Notes: generated by a model from the sequence alone, not told the origin. A stretch of 13,985 nucleotides of DNA from Pseudomonadota bacterium (GCA_023422955.1 JAFAGG010000029.1:1-13985); one strand, 5' to 3'. Numbered from the stretch's first letter, positions 7,795 to 13,985 are shown. Program-made: numbers and translations.

Positions 7795-8614
7795 ATGAAA
7801 GAGAACAAACGAGATGACGGGTGGCGCATGAGCGATGCGCTGTGGGAGCGAATCGAGCCCTTGCTGCCGCCTCCCAAGCGCCACCCTTTAGGCTGTCATC
7901 GTCCTCGTGTACCGAACCGTGCCGCGATGGATGCGATATTGCTGGTGCTGCGAACTGGCATGCAGTGGAATGCATTGGACACGACCGGCATTTGTTCCTG
8001 CGCTGCTGCGTATAGGCGGTTTCGGGAATGGAGTGATGCCGGCGTGTTTGCTACCTTCTGGCGACTGGGCCTGCTGGAATATGATGAACTCAAGGGCATC
8101 AACTGGGATTGGCTGGCTATGGATGGCGTGATGACCAAGGCTCCCCTGGGAGGGGAAAAAAACCGGCCCCAGCCCGGTCGACCGCGGCAAAGGCGGCGTC
8201 AAGCGCAGCTTGCTTACTGAGGCAACAGGCATACCACTTTCTGTGGAAGTGGCACCGGCTAACCGACATGACATGAAACTGGTGATGACGACCCTGGTAA
8301 AAATGATGTGTGCCAGCCCGGCACCGGAAAAAGTCGGCAGGATATGCCTGAATTTGGGATACGACTACGATGAGGTACGGCGTATTGTGCAGCTTGCCGG
8401 GTTTGAGCCGGTGATACAAAGCAGGCGCGAAGAGAAGCAAAGCAAGAAGCAGCAAAGAGGGCAAGCCAGGCGCTGGGTCGTAGAGCGTACCCATAGCTGG
8501 ATAAATCGCTTTCGCCGCTTGCTGATACGGTGGGAGAAACGAGAAGACACCTACCTCGCCATGCTCCACTTCGCATGCGGCATCATCACCTGGCGCGCCG
8601 CCCTAGCGAAATAG
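7795..8614 (+). pseudogene. IS5-family transposase, frameshifted and missing a catalytic Asp
   Basis: The first frame (7795-8220) gives the N-terminal DUF4096-like helical region (SDALWERIEPLLPPPKRHPL...) and the first catalytic Asp, D110 in LAMDGVMTKAPLGGEK. The protein then continues in another frame through TGPSPVDRGKGGVKRSLL to WVVERTHSWINRFRRLLIRW and stops at 8614. The switch falls at a run of seven A (8156-8162); reading through needs a +1 shift, equivalent to one A fewer. The VERTHSW glutamate is intact, but the expected second Asp of the DDE triad (usually CLDKGYD) is Asn here: CLNLGYD, codon AAT at 8351. A change of GAT to AAT would explain it. Some relatives use frameshifting or transcript slippage on A-runs, so the shift alone is not proof of death, but with the Asn an inactive enzyme is most likely. 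Confidence 0.85.
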
Positions 8615-8619
8615 GCTGT
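8601..8619 (-). repeat. Right terminal inverted repeat of the IS element
   Basis: CCCTAGCGAAATAGGCTGT is the inverted partner of 7705-7723 with one mismatch. The transposase stop codon TAG (8612-8614) lies within it, as is common in compact insertion sequences. Confidence 0.88.
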
Positions 8620-8636
8620 GAGTATCCGATGACGGC

Positions 8637-10217
8637 TTATATCAATGCTTCGTCGCGCCTCGTCATTGACGCCTTGCGCGCCTGAACGGTATCCGCCAAC
8701 AAGGCATTCAACTTGCCCGTGTCGACCGGCTTGATCAGATAATGATCGAAGCCCGCCTCCATTGCCTTCTTCTTGTCCCGTTCCTGGCCGTAGCCGCTGA
8801 TGGCAATCAGCAAGGCATTATGGGTTCTCGCATCGTTACGCAGTCGTTGCGCCAATTCATTGCCATCCATTTCCGGCAAACCGATATCCAGCAGACAGAC
8901 ATCCGGCCGTTCACGCCGCGCTCTTTCCAGCCCGCTCAGGGAACCGGTTTCATCGAACACGTCATGCCCCAAGGCCGTCAGATACAGGGTCAGCATTTTT
9001 GCGGCTTGCACATTGTCATCGACCACCAGGATACGAAGCCTGTTTACATCTGGTGCATCAGGCGGCGCTTGCGCCGGCTCCTTCGGCGCCGTCTGTATCT
9101 TCATCCTCGGCAACAGGATCGTGAACTGGCTGCCCTTGCCCACCCCTGCACTGGTGCCGCGTATCTGCCCGTCATGAAGTTCGACCAGGCTTTTGGCCAG
9201 GGCCAAGCCTATTCCCAAGCCGCCCTCCATGCGGTTCAGGCCTCGGTCGGCCTGCACAAACCATTCAAAAATATGCGGCAGCCACTCGGGCAATATGCCT
9301 GCACCCGTATCGCGCACTTCGATGATCACCTGATCTTCATCGGCCTGCAGGCGCAAGACCACCGCCCCACCGGGTTGCGTGTACTTCACGGCATTGTGAA
9401 GCAGGTTGGAGATGACTTGCACCAGGCGCTTGTGATCGCCATAGACAAAAACCGCTTCCTCGGGCAAATCAAGCTTAAGGCGAAGATCGTTGTCACGCGC
9501 AAGAGGATGGATCTGCTCGACCGCATCGGAAATGATTTGCTCCAGATTGAGTTTTTCCTTGCTGAGCGTCGCAATCCTCCGGGTGATGCGGGAGACATCC
9601 AGCAAATCATCCACCAGTCCGTTCAAATGATTCACCTGGCGAATGATGATGTCGCTGACTTCGGTAATATTCTCCGGCGATGGCGTGGCAGTCTGCATAT
9701 AGTGGGCAGCGGAACTTATCGGTGCCAGCGGATTGCGCAGTTCGTGCGCCAGCATCGCCAGGAACTCATCCTTCCTGCGATCTGCCGTTCGCAACACTTC
9801 TTTCGCTTGAAGAATCGCATTCTTTGATGCCTGTCCCTTCAAGGCCAGGAAGGCAGTAATCGCGATCGCAGCAAGGCTTACCACGCAGCGGCCGAAAGCC
9901 GGCCCAAAGAAATCCAGCCTGTGTCCTATGCCGTAAGCGACCAGCGTCAGGATCAGGCACAGGCAGGTCAGGATCACGATCGCCTGCGCCGGCCAGCTAA
10001 AGGACGCCAGCAAAATGACAGCGCCATACAGCACAGCGATCGCGATATTGAGCGGCGTCATCGCATCGATGATGAAAATGATGAGCGTGAAAGCACCCGC
10101 TGCGAAAGTCAGCAAAGAGGTCTGTGCAGAAGGAAAGCCATTCAACAGTCCATCGGTTTCAAGTTCACGGGCAAGCAGGGAGGGAGCAGGTGTCTCATTC
10201 TTTTTAGGTACAGTCAT
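8637..10217 (-). CDS. Membrane-bound hybrid sensor histidine kinase with C-terminal receiver
   Basis: In this 526-residue protein a short cytoplasmic N-terminus is followed by four hydrophobic segments (about 33-52, 57-73, 77-97 and 108-127), with almost no periplasmic sensor loop. A HisKA domain follows, with the phospho-acceptor H158 in AHELRNPLAP. The HATPase domain has N-box N275 (NLLHNAVKYT), DTGAGI (303-308) and GGLGIGLALA (332-341). A receiver domain (about 394-510) has D400/D401, the phospho-acceptor D444 in LLDIGLPEMDG, S474 and K496. All catalytic positions are intact, so autophosphorylation and internal phosphotransfer are expected. No output domain and no separate response regulator is in the window, so the target is unknown. 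The signal is probably membrane-sensed or intracellular. No strong Shine-Dalgarno precedes the ATG. An IS element lies immediately downstream. Confidence 0.93.
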   Translation of the reverse strand: MTVPKKNETPAPSLLARELETDGLLNGFPSAQTSLLTFAAGAFTLIIFIIDAMTPLNIAIAVLYGAVILLASFSWPAQAIVILTCLCLILTLVAYGIGHRLDFFGPAFGRCVVSLAAIAITAFLALKGQASKNAILQAKEVLRTADRRKDEFLAMLAHELRNPLAPISSAAHYMQTATPSPENITEVSDIIIRQVNHLNGLVDDLLDVSRITRRIATLSKEKLNLEQIISDAVEQIHPLARDNDLRLKLDLPEEAVFVYGDHKRLVQVISNLLHNAVKYTQPGGAVVLRLQADEDQVIIEVRDTGAGILPEWLPHIFEWFVQADRGLNRMEGGLGIGLALAKSLVELHDGQIRGTSAGVGKGSQFTILLPRMKIQTAPKEPAQAPPDAPDVNRLRILVVDDNVQAAKMLTLYLTALGHDVFDETGSLSGLERARRERPDVCLLDIGLPEMDGNELAQRLRNDARTHNALLIAISGYGQERDKKKAMEAGFDHYLIKPVDTGKLNALLADTVQARKASMTRRDEALI

Positions 10218-10229
10218 TATTTATTTATC

Positions 10230-10253
10230 AATCGTCTAATCTTCTAATCGTCT
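10230..10253. repeat. Short direct repeat ahead of the histidine kinase start
   Basis: AATCGTCT occurs at 10230-10237 and 10246-10253, a 16-bp period, within 40 bases upstream of the kinase ATG. On the kinase's coding strand it reads AGACGATT. Position allows an operator or leader role, but two 8-mers are weak evidence. Confidence 0.3.
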
Positions 10254-10651
10254 TCTCTCGGAAGCAGCCATTCAAACACAAATGAATTTCCCTGCTGCGC
10301 CAAATGCGCAATACCGCACTCATCTTTTGATGCAAATTGGATATATTACTCATATGACAAGCGGCATCAGAGACGGCAGCCATAGCAGAAAGACAAGTCC
10401 AGGCTGCAAAATACGTGCTTTCCTTTCGCTGCAGCCAAGGGAGAAAGGCGGGAAATGACGGGGAAGATGCGGCCCTCATCAAGGAGCCGCAAACTTATCC
10501 TGATTTAAAGACCGATAGAATGCAAAGCGAATACAAAGCTGGACGAACCCTGCCTTTTGCAGGATTATGTGAAAAAAATACCAAGCTCGATTCCACCCGC
10601 GCAGGCAAGAAAATTCCGCTGCAGGCAGGCAGCAGAATGTCATCTTTCGCA
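10254..10651. other. Divergent intergenic region between kinase and GntR regulator
   Basis: About 400 bases with no gene I can support. It must hold promoters for the kinase (minus) and the GntR regulator (plus), but no good -35/-10 pair is evident. There is AT-rich sequence with TATATT around 10340. A frame at 10415-10741 (GTG start, no ribosome site) ends overlapping the regulator's ATG, but its product resembles nothing I know. Confidence 0.45.
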
Positions 10652-10723
10652 GATATCAGAGCCCTTGGTCATTTTCATTTCGATATGCCGGATGTATTCG
10701 ATATGCCGGATAGGTCTGATATC
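10652..10723 (+). promoter_or_regulatory. Candidate operator cluster upstream of the GntR gene
   Basis: Two exact 15-bp direct repeats, TTCGATATGCCGGAT, lie at 10679-10693 and 10697-10711, 18 bases apart. They are flanked by a perfect 9-bp inverted repeat, GATATCAGA (10652-10660) and TCTGATATC (10715-10723). The cluster ends 14 bases before the regulator's ATG and overlaps where its transcript leader or promoter should be. That is a typical position for autoregulation by a GntR protein. The binding protein is inferred only; the sequence does not match a consensus I know. Confidence 0.5.
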
Positions 10724-10737
10724 CAAAGGTTGAGGCA

Positions 10738-11436
10738 ATGATCACAGAAGAACAATTGCAAGCGCTGCAGCAGGAGATGGAGGAAAGCGGGGAAAACCAG
10801 GCGCAGATGGCTTATCGCATCCTGGAAGAAATGATAGTCACGCTGAAGCTTCCGCCCGGCAGCAAGATTTCTGAAAAAGCGCTCAACCGCTCACTCGGTT
10901 TCGGCCGCACGCCCATACGCGAAGCCTTGCAGCGACTGGCGATAGAGGGAACGGTAAAAATCCTGCCGCGCTCCGGCGTCATCGTTTCCGAGATCGATGT
11001 GGCCGATCAGCTCAACATGATAGAAGTAAGGCGCGAGCTGGAAAAAATCATTGCCGGTCGTGCTGCAAGGCTGGCGATGGAAGATCAGAAGCGCATCTTT
11101 TTGAAACTGGCCGAGCACTTCGAACAAGCCGCGCACAATGACGATGAAAACCTCTTCATCGAAACCGACCGGGAATTCAATACGCTGATGACCGATACGG
11201 CACAGAACAAATACGTCGCCTATGCCATCGGCCCCATCGAAGCGCAAACCCGGCGTTTCTGGTATCTGCATTTCAAGCGTTTCGGCGACCTGGCCCAGGT
11301 ATCGAAACTGCACGCAGATATTGCCCGCGCCGTCGCTGCCAATAATGAAGAGCAGGCACGCGCCGCCGCCGATGCGCTGATCGATTACGTCGAGGCCTAC
11401 ACGCTGAAAACCTTGCGCTTCATCGGCGGCAGATAA
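10738..11436 (+). CDS. GntR family transcriptional regulator, FCD subfamily
   Basis: This 232-residue protein has an N-terminal winged helix (about 22-88) with the GntR signature GSKISEKALNRSLGFGRTPIREALQRL and a wing ending LPRSGVIVSE. A helical FCD ligand domain follows (about 92-225). FCD domains usually bind a metal through Asp and three His. Here D144 is present in DREFN, but the following His position is Asn (N148). H192 (LHADI) is kept and the last His position looks like Tyr (Y217), so metal binding may be weak or absent. Such regulators respond to small carboxylic acids. GAGG lies 2 bases before CAATG as a close-spaced ribosome site, extended by AAAGG further up. It converges on the amidohydrolase gene; by context it may control that gene and the adjacent transporter remnant. 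Confidence 0.92.
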   Translation: MITEEQLQALQQEMEESGENQAQMAYRILEEMIVTLKLPPGSKISEKALNRSLGFGRTPIREALQRLAIEGTVKILPRSGVIVSEIDVADQLNMIEVRRELEKIIAGRAARLAMEDQKRIFLKLAEHFEQAAHNDDENLFIETDREFNTLMTDTAQNKYVAYAIGPIEAQTRRFWYLHFKRFGDLAQVSKLHADIARAVAANNEEQARAAADALIDYVEAYTLKTLRFIGGR

Positions 11437-11440
11437 ACAT

Positions 11441-11480
11441 CAATAAGCGCCCATAAGCGTGAATAAGCGCAAGCAAGCGG
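11441..11480. repeat. Four 10-bp tandem units after the GntR gene
   Basis: Four consecutive decamers begin just after the regulator's stop: CAATAAGCGC, CCATAAGCGT, GAATAAGCGC and AAGCAAGCGG. The core ATAAGCG is exact in three and degenerate in the fourth. The 10-base period matches one DNA helical turn. Function unknown. Confidence 0.6.
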
Positions 11481-11481
11481 C

Positions 11482-11519
11482 ACCCGCTGCACCATAAAAA
11501 ACCCGCTGCACCATAAAAA
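11482..11519. repeat. Exact 19-bp tandem duplication
   Basis: ACCCGCTGCACCATAAAAA occurs twice back to back (11482-11500 and 11501-11519). The second copy's A-run supplies the U-tract of the terminator read on the minus strand. It is probably a replication-slippage duplication. Confidence 0.75.
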
Positions 11520-11547
11520 AAGACAAGCCGATTGCTCGGCTTGTCTT
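11515..11547 (-). terminator. Rho-independent terminator of the amidohydrolase gene
   Basis: AGACAAGCCGA (11521-11531) and TCGGCTTGTCT (11536-11546) form a perfect 11-bp stem, extendable by one A-T pair, around the loop TTGC. On the minus strand the stem is followed at once by a run of U (A-run at 11515-11520), about 90 bases after the amidohydrolase stop. On the plus strand the first T-run starts 13 bases after the stem, so it would terminate the GntR transcript less well. Confidence 0.9.
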
Positions 11548-11635
11548 CATGCTTTGCAGCTTTTTTCAGTTTTTTTAGCTGTTTTTCATCTGTCTTTCAC
11601 CTGCCGCCCGCTGCAGGACGAACGATAGGAGAAGT

Positions 11636-13231
11636 CTAGAAACCGGCAACCCCGCCGTTACTGCGCGGGTCGCAACCGCCGGCGAATACACCGGACGGAT
11701 CGCGCACGATGGCAGCGGCATGACCCACCAGCTCGTCGAAATCGCTCAGCACATCAACCTCATGCCCCAATGAACGCAGGCGGCGGATCAAGCCGTCGGT
11801 AAAGCGGCTTTCCACTTTCAGCGACTCCGAACTTTGCCCCCAGGTACGGCCGAGCAACCAGCGCGGCGACGTGATCGCCTGCTGTATCGGCTGGTTGAAA
11901 ACGGCGTAACGGGTAAAGACTGCGGCCTGCGTTTGCGGCTGGCCATCGCCTCCCATGGTGCCGTACACCATGGTGCGGCCATCCTTGAAGCGTGCCAATG
12001 CAGGATTCAAAGTGTGGAAGGGCTTCTTGCCCGGCATCAGTGCATTGATGTTGTTCGGGTCCAGCGAGAACGAGCAACCGCGGTTTTGCCAGTTGATGCC
12101 GGTACGCTTCAACACCACGCCGCTACCGAACTCGTGATAGATGCTTTGGATGAAGGAAACGGCACGTCCTTCGCCATCGATCACGCCCATCCAGATGGTA
12201 TCGCCCGGTCCTTTGCCTTTGCCCCACGGCAGTGCCTTGTCGAGGCGGATTTTCGCCACATACGGCGCGAGGAATTCGTCGGTCAGCAGGGATTGCGGAT
12301 CGACTTTCATGTAGGCCGGATCGCCCACGTACTGATCGCGAATGGCAAAAGCCTGCTTGGTCGCTTCCACCGTCAGGTGGATGTATTCAGGACTGTCCTG
12401 CTGATACTGCGACAGGTTCAGTCTGTCCAGGATCGCGAGGATGATCAGCGATATCACGCCCTGCGTCGGCGGCGCGGTATTGTAGATATCGGCGAGGCTA
12501 TGTTGCAGATGCACCGGTTCGCAAGTGCGGGCGCGATAGGCGTGGAAATCTTCCAGCGTGATCGGGTTGCCGATTTCCGCCAGATCCGCTGCCATGTCTT
12601 TGGCCAGGGAGCCGCGATAGAAGCTGTCCAGGCCTTCGGCCACCAGCGTGCGCAAGGTCTTGCCCATGCGCGGCTGCTTGAACAGGCTGCCGGCGGCCGG
12701 CGGCTTGCCATCCACCAGGAAGGTTTCGCTAAAGCCGGGCTGAAGAACCAGTTCATCGAACTTGGCGCTGGTGCTGGCGTATTGCGATGCCGTGACGGGG
12801 ATGCCTGCTTCGGCATAGTGAATCGCATCCTTCAGCAAGTCTGCCAAAGCGATCTTTCCGCCCCAGCCCGCACTGATATTCAATGCCTCCTGCCAGCCGC
12901 TGATGGTGCCTGCCATCGTGTTGCCTGCAATCGGACCGCGTATGGGAATGCTGGTCAATTGACGCTGGCTGTAAAACTCTCTCGATACGGCGGCACCGGC
13001 AACACCGCATGCCTCGATTGCCTGCACCGGCTTGCCCGGTTCCGAGACGACCCAGAATCCATCGCCACCGATGCCATTCATGTGCGGATAGACAACCGCT
13101 ATGGTTGATGCTGCTGCAACCATTGCTTCGATTGCATTGCCGCCATTTCGTAGAACGGACAATGCAGCTTGCGATGCCAGAGAATGCGGCGCAACCGCCA
13201 TGCCACGAGTAGCGTGGGTTGTATTTAGCAT
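11636..13231 (-). CDS. Gamma-glutamyltransferase-family Ntn hydrolase, HpxW-like (putative oxamate amidohydrolase)
   Basis: This 531-residue protein has the gamma-glutamyltransferase fold signatures: GGNAIEAMVAA (30-40), YPHMNGIGGDGFW (48-60), NTAPPTQG (251-258), FGSGVV (368-373), MGGDGQPQTQ (426-435) and a DPRSNGGVAGF C-terminus. Self-cleavage would occur before T345 in GPGDTIWMGVID, which aligns with the nucleophile Thr of the family. It lacks a signal peptide, so it is cytoplasmic, unlike glutathione-degrading Ggt. The variant motifs (DTIWMG, IQSIYHEFGSG, NRGCSFSLDP) resemble the YwrD/HpxW branch; HpxW hydrolyses oxamate to oxalate and ammonia. The neighbouring oxalate/formate-type transporter remnant supports this, but glutathione-type substrates are not excluded. 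AAGG 8 bases before the ATG is the ribosome site. A strong terminator follows. Confidence 0.85.
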   Translation of the reverse strand: MLNTTHATRGMAVAPHSLASQAALSVLRNGGNAIEAMVAAASTIAVVYPHMNGIGGDGFWVVSEPGKPVQAIEACGVAGAAVSREFYSQRQLTSIPIRGPIAGNTMAGTISGWQEALNISAGWGGKIALADLLKDAIHYAEAGIPVTASQYASTSAKFDELVLQPGFSETFLVDGKPPAAGSLFKQPRMGKTLRTLVAEGLDSFYRGSLAKDMAADLAEIGNPITLEDFHAYRARTCEPVHLQHSLADIYNTAPPTQGVISLIILAILDRLNLSQYQQDSPEYIHLTVEATKQAFAIRDQYVGDPAYMKVDPQSLLTDEFLAPYVAKIRLDKALPWGKGKGPGDTIWMGVIDGEGRAVSFIQSIYHEFGSGVVLKRTGINWQNRGCSFSLDPNNINALMPGKKPFHTLNPALARFKDGRTMVYGTMGGDGQPQTQAAVFTRYAVFNQPIQQAITSPRWLLGRTWGQSSESLKVESRFTDGLIRRLRSLGHEVDVLSDFDELVGHAAAIVRDPSGVFAGGCDPRSNGGVAGF

Positions 13232-13292
13232 GATTTGACCTTACTAAAAGATAAAAATATGAATTACACGGCAGGTGCAATTTTAAAACAGA

Positions 13293-13326
13293 GCTTCAGG
13301 AAGAAGGCTTGCCCTCTCACTGAAGC
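13293..13326 (-). other. Inverted repeat between transporter remnant and amidohydrolase
   Basis: GCTTCAG (13293-13299) and CTGAAGC (13320-13326) are perfect inverted copies around a 20-base spacer, in the 113-base gap between the two genes. On the minus strand TGTTTTAAAATT follows shortly after. It could be a weak terminator or attenuator; the long loop argues against a strong one. Confidence 0.3.
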
Positions 13327-13344
13327 CCGGACTACTGCTTGATG

Positions 13345-13716
13345 CTACGTGACTGTTGCCAGCGGCGAGAAACCGGCCTGGCCGTTAGCCAGCACTTCGC
13401 CATGCGCGGCAGACTTCTTGCGCATGGGCGTCACTGCATAGACCAGGGTCGCGCCGCAGGACAGCAGCGTGCGCGGGCCGAATTTATCGATCAGGTAGCC
13501 CTGGAAAGGAGAAAGAAAAGTTTTCGCCACCATCAGGATGGCAAACGTCACCTGAACCTGCGGCAGGGTCGCATTCAGGATGCGAGGCAAATCGAAGGTG
13601 AACAAGGTCCACCCATATTGGGGGCTGGAAATTGCCATTATGGCGACAACGCCAAAGAATAATTGCCACCACCTTGCCTTCCACGTAGACGCGGAGTGCG
13701 TTTGCATTTGATTCAT
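13345..13716 (-). pseudogene. Oxalate/formate antiporter-type MFS transporter, internally deleted
   Basis: The frame encodes 123 residues, whereas MFS transporters of the oxalate/formate antiporter family have about 420-450 residues and 12 membrane helices. The first ~85 residues are a normal family N-terminus: RWWQLFFGVVAIMAISSPQYGWTLF as helix 1, then TLPQVQVTFAILMVAKTFLSPFQGYL as helix 2, then the loop DKFGPRTLL opening helix 3. After SCGATL the sequence jumps to VYAVTPMRKKSAAHGE, which looks like the end of helix 12 and the cytoplasmic tail. About 300 residues appear to be missing in frame (around 13435-13470). The start is the ATG at 13716, with GGAG about 7 bases upstream; an in-frame ATG at 13728 is less well placed. 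The fragment cannot transport. A natural two-helix protein is the less likely alternative. Confidence 0.72.
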
Positions 13717-13775
13717 AGGTATCTCCATCTATAGATTTTGCATTTCTATGAACCTGATTCGCCAGTGCCATGATA

Positions 13776-13787
13776 CTGACATGTCAG
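13776..13787. promoter_or_regulatory. Perfect 12-bp palindrome, candidate operator
   Basis: CTGACATGTCAG is self-complementary. It lies about 60-72 bases before the transporter-remnant start and begins 9 bases after the predicted -10 box, so it covers the expected transcription start. TGACA/TGTCA half-sites in this position suit a dimeric repressor such as the nearby GntR protein, but the partner is inferred. Confidence 0.5.
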
Positions 13788-13796
13788 ATGAAATGT

Positions 13797-13825
13797 AAGG
13801 TAGGCCACCTGCATTCCTTTGTCAA
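13797..13825 (-). promoter_or_regulatory. Sigma-70-like promoter for the transporter-remnant/amidohydrolase unit
   Basis: On the minus strand a consensus -35 box TTGACA (13825-13820) is followed after exactly 17 bases by TACCTT (13802-13797), a weak -10 box. A second TTGACA lies at 13848-13843 without a usable -10. A perfect -35 with a poor -10 would fit a regulated promoter. Confidence 0.45.
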
Positions 13826-13985
13826 GCCCTGACTAGGGGCCTTGTCAAGCTTGGATGAAACGAGGCTTTCAAGGTACGGCCTGATGATCTCGCCCCTCTC
13901 TGCCTGGGCAATACCGCATCCTTCATGGAGCGTGCGCAGGAAATGGGATATCCAGAGCGAGAAACAAGAAGAAGTAGGAGAAGAA

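Larger units (their letters stand above)
7705..8619 (+). mobile_element. IS5-family insertion sequence (IS427-like group), probably inactive
   Basis: A 915-bp element is bounded by 19-bp terminal inverted repeats that differ at one base, ACAGCCTATTTCGATAGGG on the left and CCCTAGCGAAATAGGCTGT on the right. It encloses one transposase reading frame split in two. Size, split organisation and protein sequence fit the IS427-like group of the IS5 family. No matching direct repeat of the target is obvious: the left flank ends TTGTG and the right flank begins GAGTA. The transposase stop codon lies inside the right inverted repeat. The element sits 17 bases from the end of the histidine kinase gene and is oriented against it. 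Frameshift and active-site damage suggest an old copy. Confidence 0.88.

Noticed and set aside
8742..9827. 361-codon plus-strand frame
   Set aside because: It lies wholly antisense to the hybrid histidine kinase, with no recognisable domains or ribosome site.
10679..10711. Direct repeats considered as a CRISPR or plasmid iteron array
   Set aside because: There are only two copies with a 3-base spacer, no Cas or replication genes nearby, and the position fits an operator.
10415..10741. 108-codon frame ending in an ATGA overlap with the GntR start
   Set aside because: The overlap could suggest translational coupling, but it has a GTG start without ribosome site, no known homology, and its FDMPD repeat simply reflects the direct repeats that look like operators.
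11834..13108. 424-codon plus-strand frame
   Set aside because: It is antisense to the gamma-glutamyltransferase-family gene; His/Arg/Gln-rich composition is typical of an antisense shadow.
13849..13985. Open frames reaching the right edge on both strands
   Set aside because: Short frames such as the ATG at 13884 (plus) run off the end, but without ribosome sites, domains or length to support a gene. The AG-rich tail is low complexity.

Overview
The window is typical chromosomal DNA of a moderately GC-rich Gram-negative bacterium. Several genes look betaproteobacterial: a DUF3820 protein, an RS21-C6-like MazG protein, a heme-dependent oxidative N-demethylase alpha-like protein, an oxalate/formate-type MFS transporter and an HpxW-like gamma-glutamyltransferase homologue. 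My best guess is Burkholderiales, perhaps Oxalobacteraceae. This rests on remembered protein resemblance, not on a search. I saw no rRNA, tRNA, CRISPR array or prophage.

Layout. Positions 1-385 (minus) hold the N-terminus of a secreted Gly/Ser/Thr-rich protein that runs off the left edge. Next on the minus strand come a DUF3820 gene (599-817) and a MazG-like nucleotide pyrophosphohydrolase (880-1269), probably one transcription unit. A divergent gene (1491-1919, plus) encodes an unrecognised 142-residue protein. A minus-strand pair follows: an M23 (LytM) endopeptidase (3055-3582) and, 28 bases downstream, an orphan N-demethylase alpha-like protein (1968-3026). A very large PAS/GAF/GGDEF/EAL cyclic-di-GMP protein occupies 3757-7254 (minus). 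About 440 bases without a recognisable gene precede a 915-bp IS5-family element (7705-8619), defined by 19-bp terminal inverted repeats. Its transposase is frameshifted and has lost one expected catalytic Asp. The element ends 17 bases from the stop of a membrane-bound hybrid histidine kinase (8637-10217, minus).

The right third (10738-13716) is the most coherent block. It holds a GntR/FCD regulator (plus, preceded by striking direct and inverted repeats) and, converging on it, an HpxW/YwrD-type gamma-glutamyltransferase-family amidohydrolase. Upstream of the amidohydrolase is a gene whose ends match the first and last parts of an oxalate/formate antiporter-type MFS transporter, but whose middle is missing in frame. 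HpxW makes oxalate from oxamate, so an oxalate-type transporter beside an HpxW-like enzyme suggests a small oxamate/oxalate module in which the transporter has since been lost. A good sigma-70-like promoter with a perfect 12-bp palindrome near its predicted start site precedes the transporter remnant and is a candidate site for the GntR regulator. The last ~140 bases show no supportable gene.

I did not find a convincing new multi-gene system. The best leads are the oxamate/oxalate module with its deleted transporter, the regulatory repeats around the GntR gene, the orphan N-demethylase-like protein, and the unknown protein at 1491-1919.
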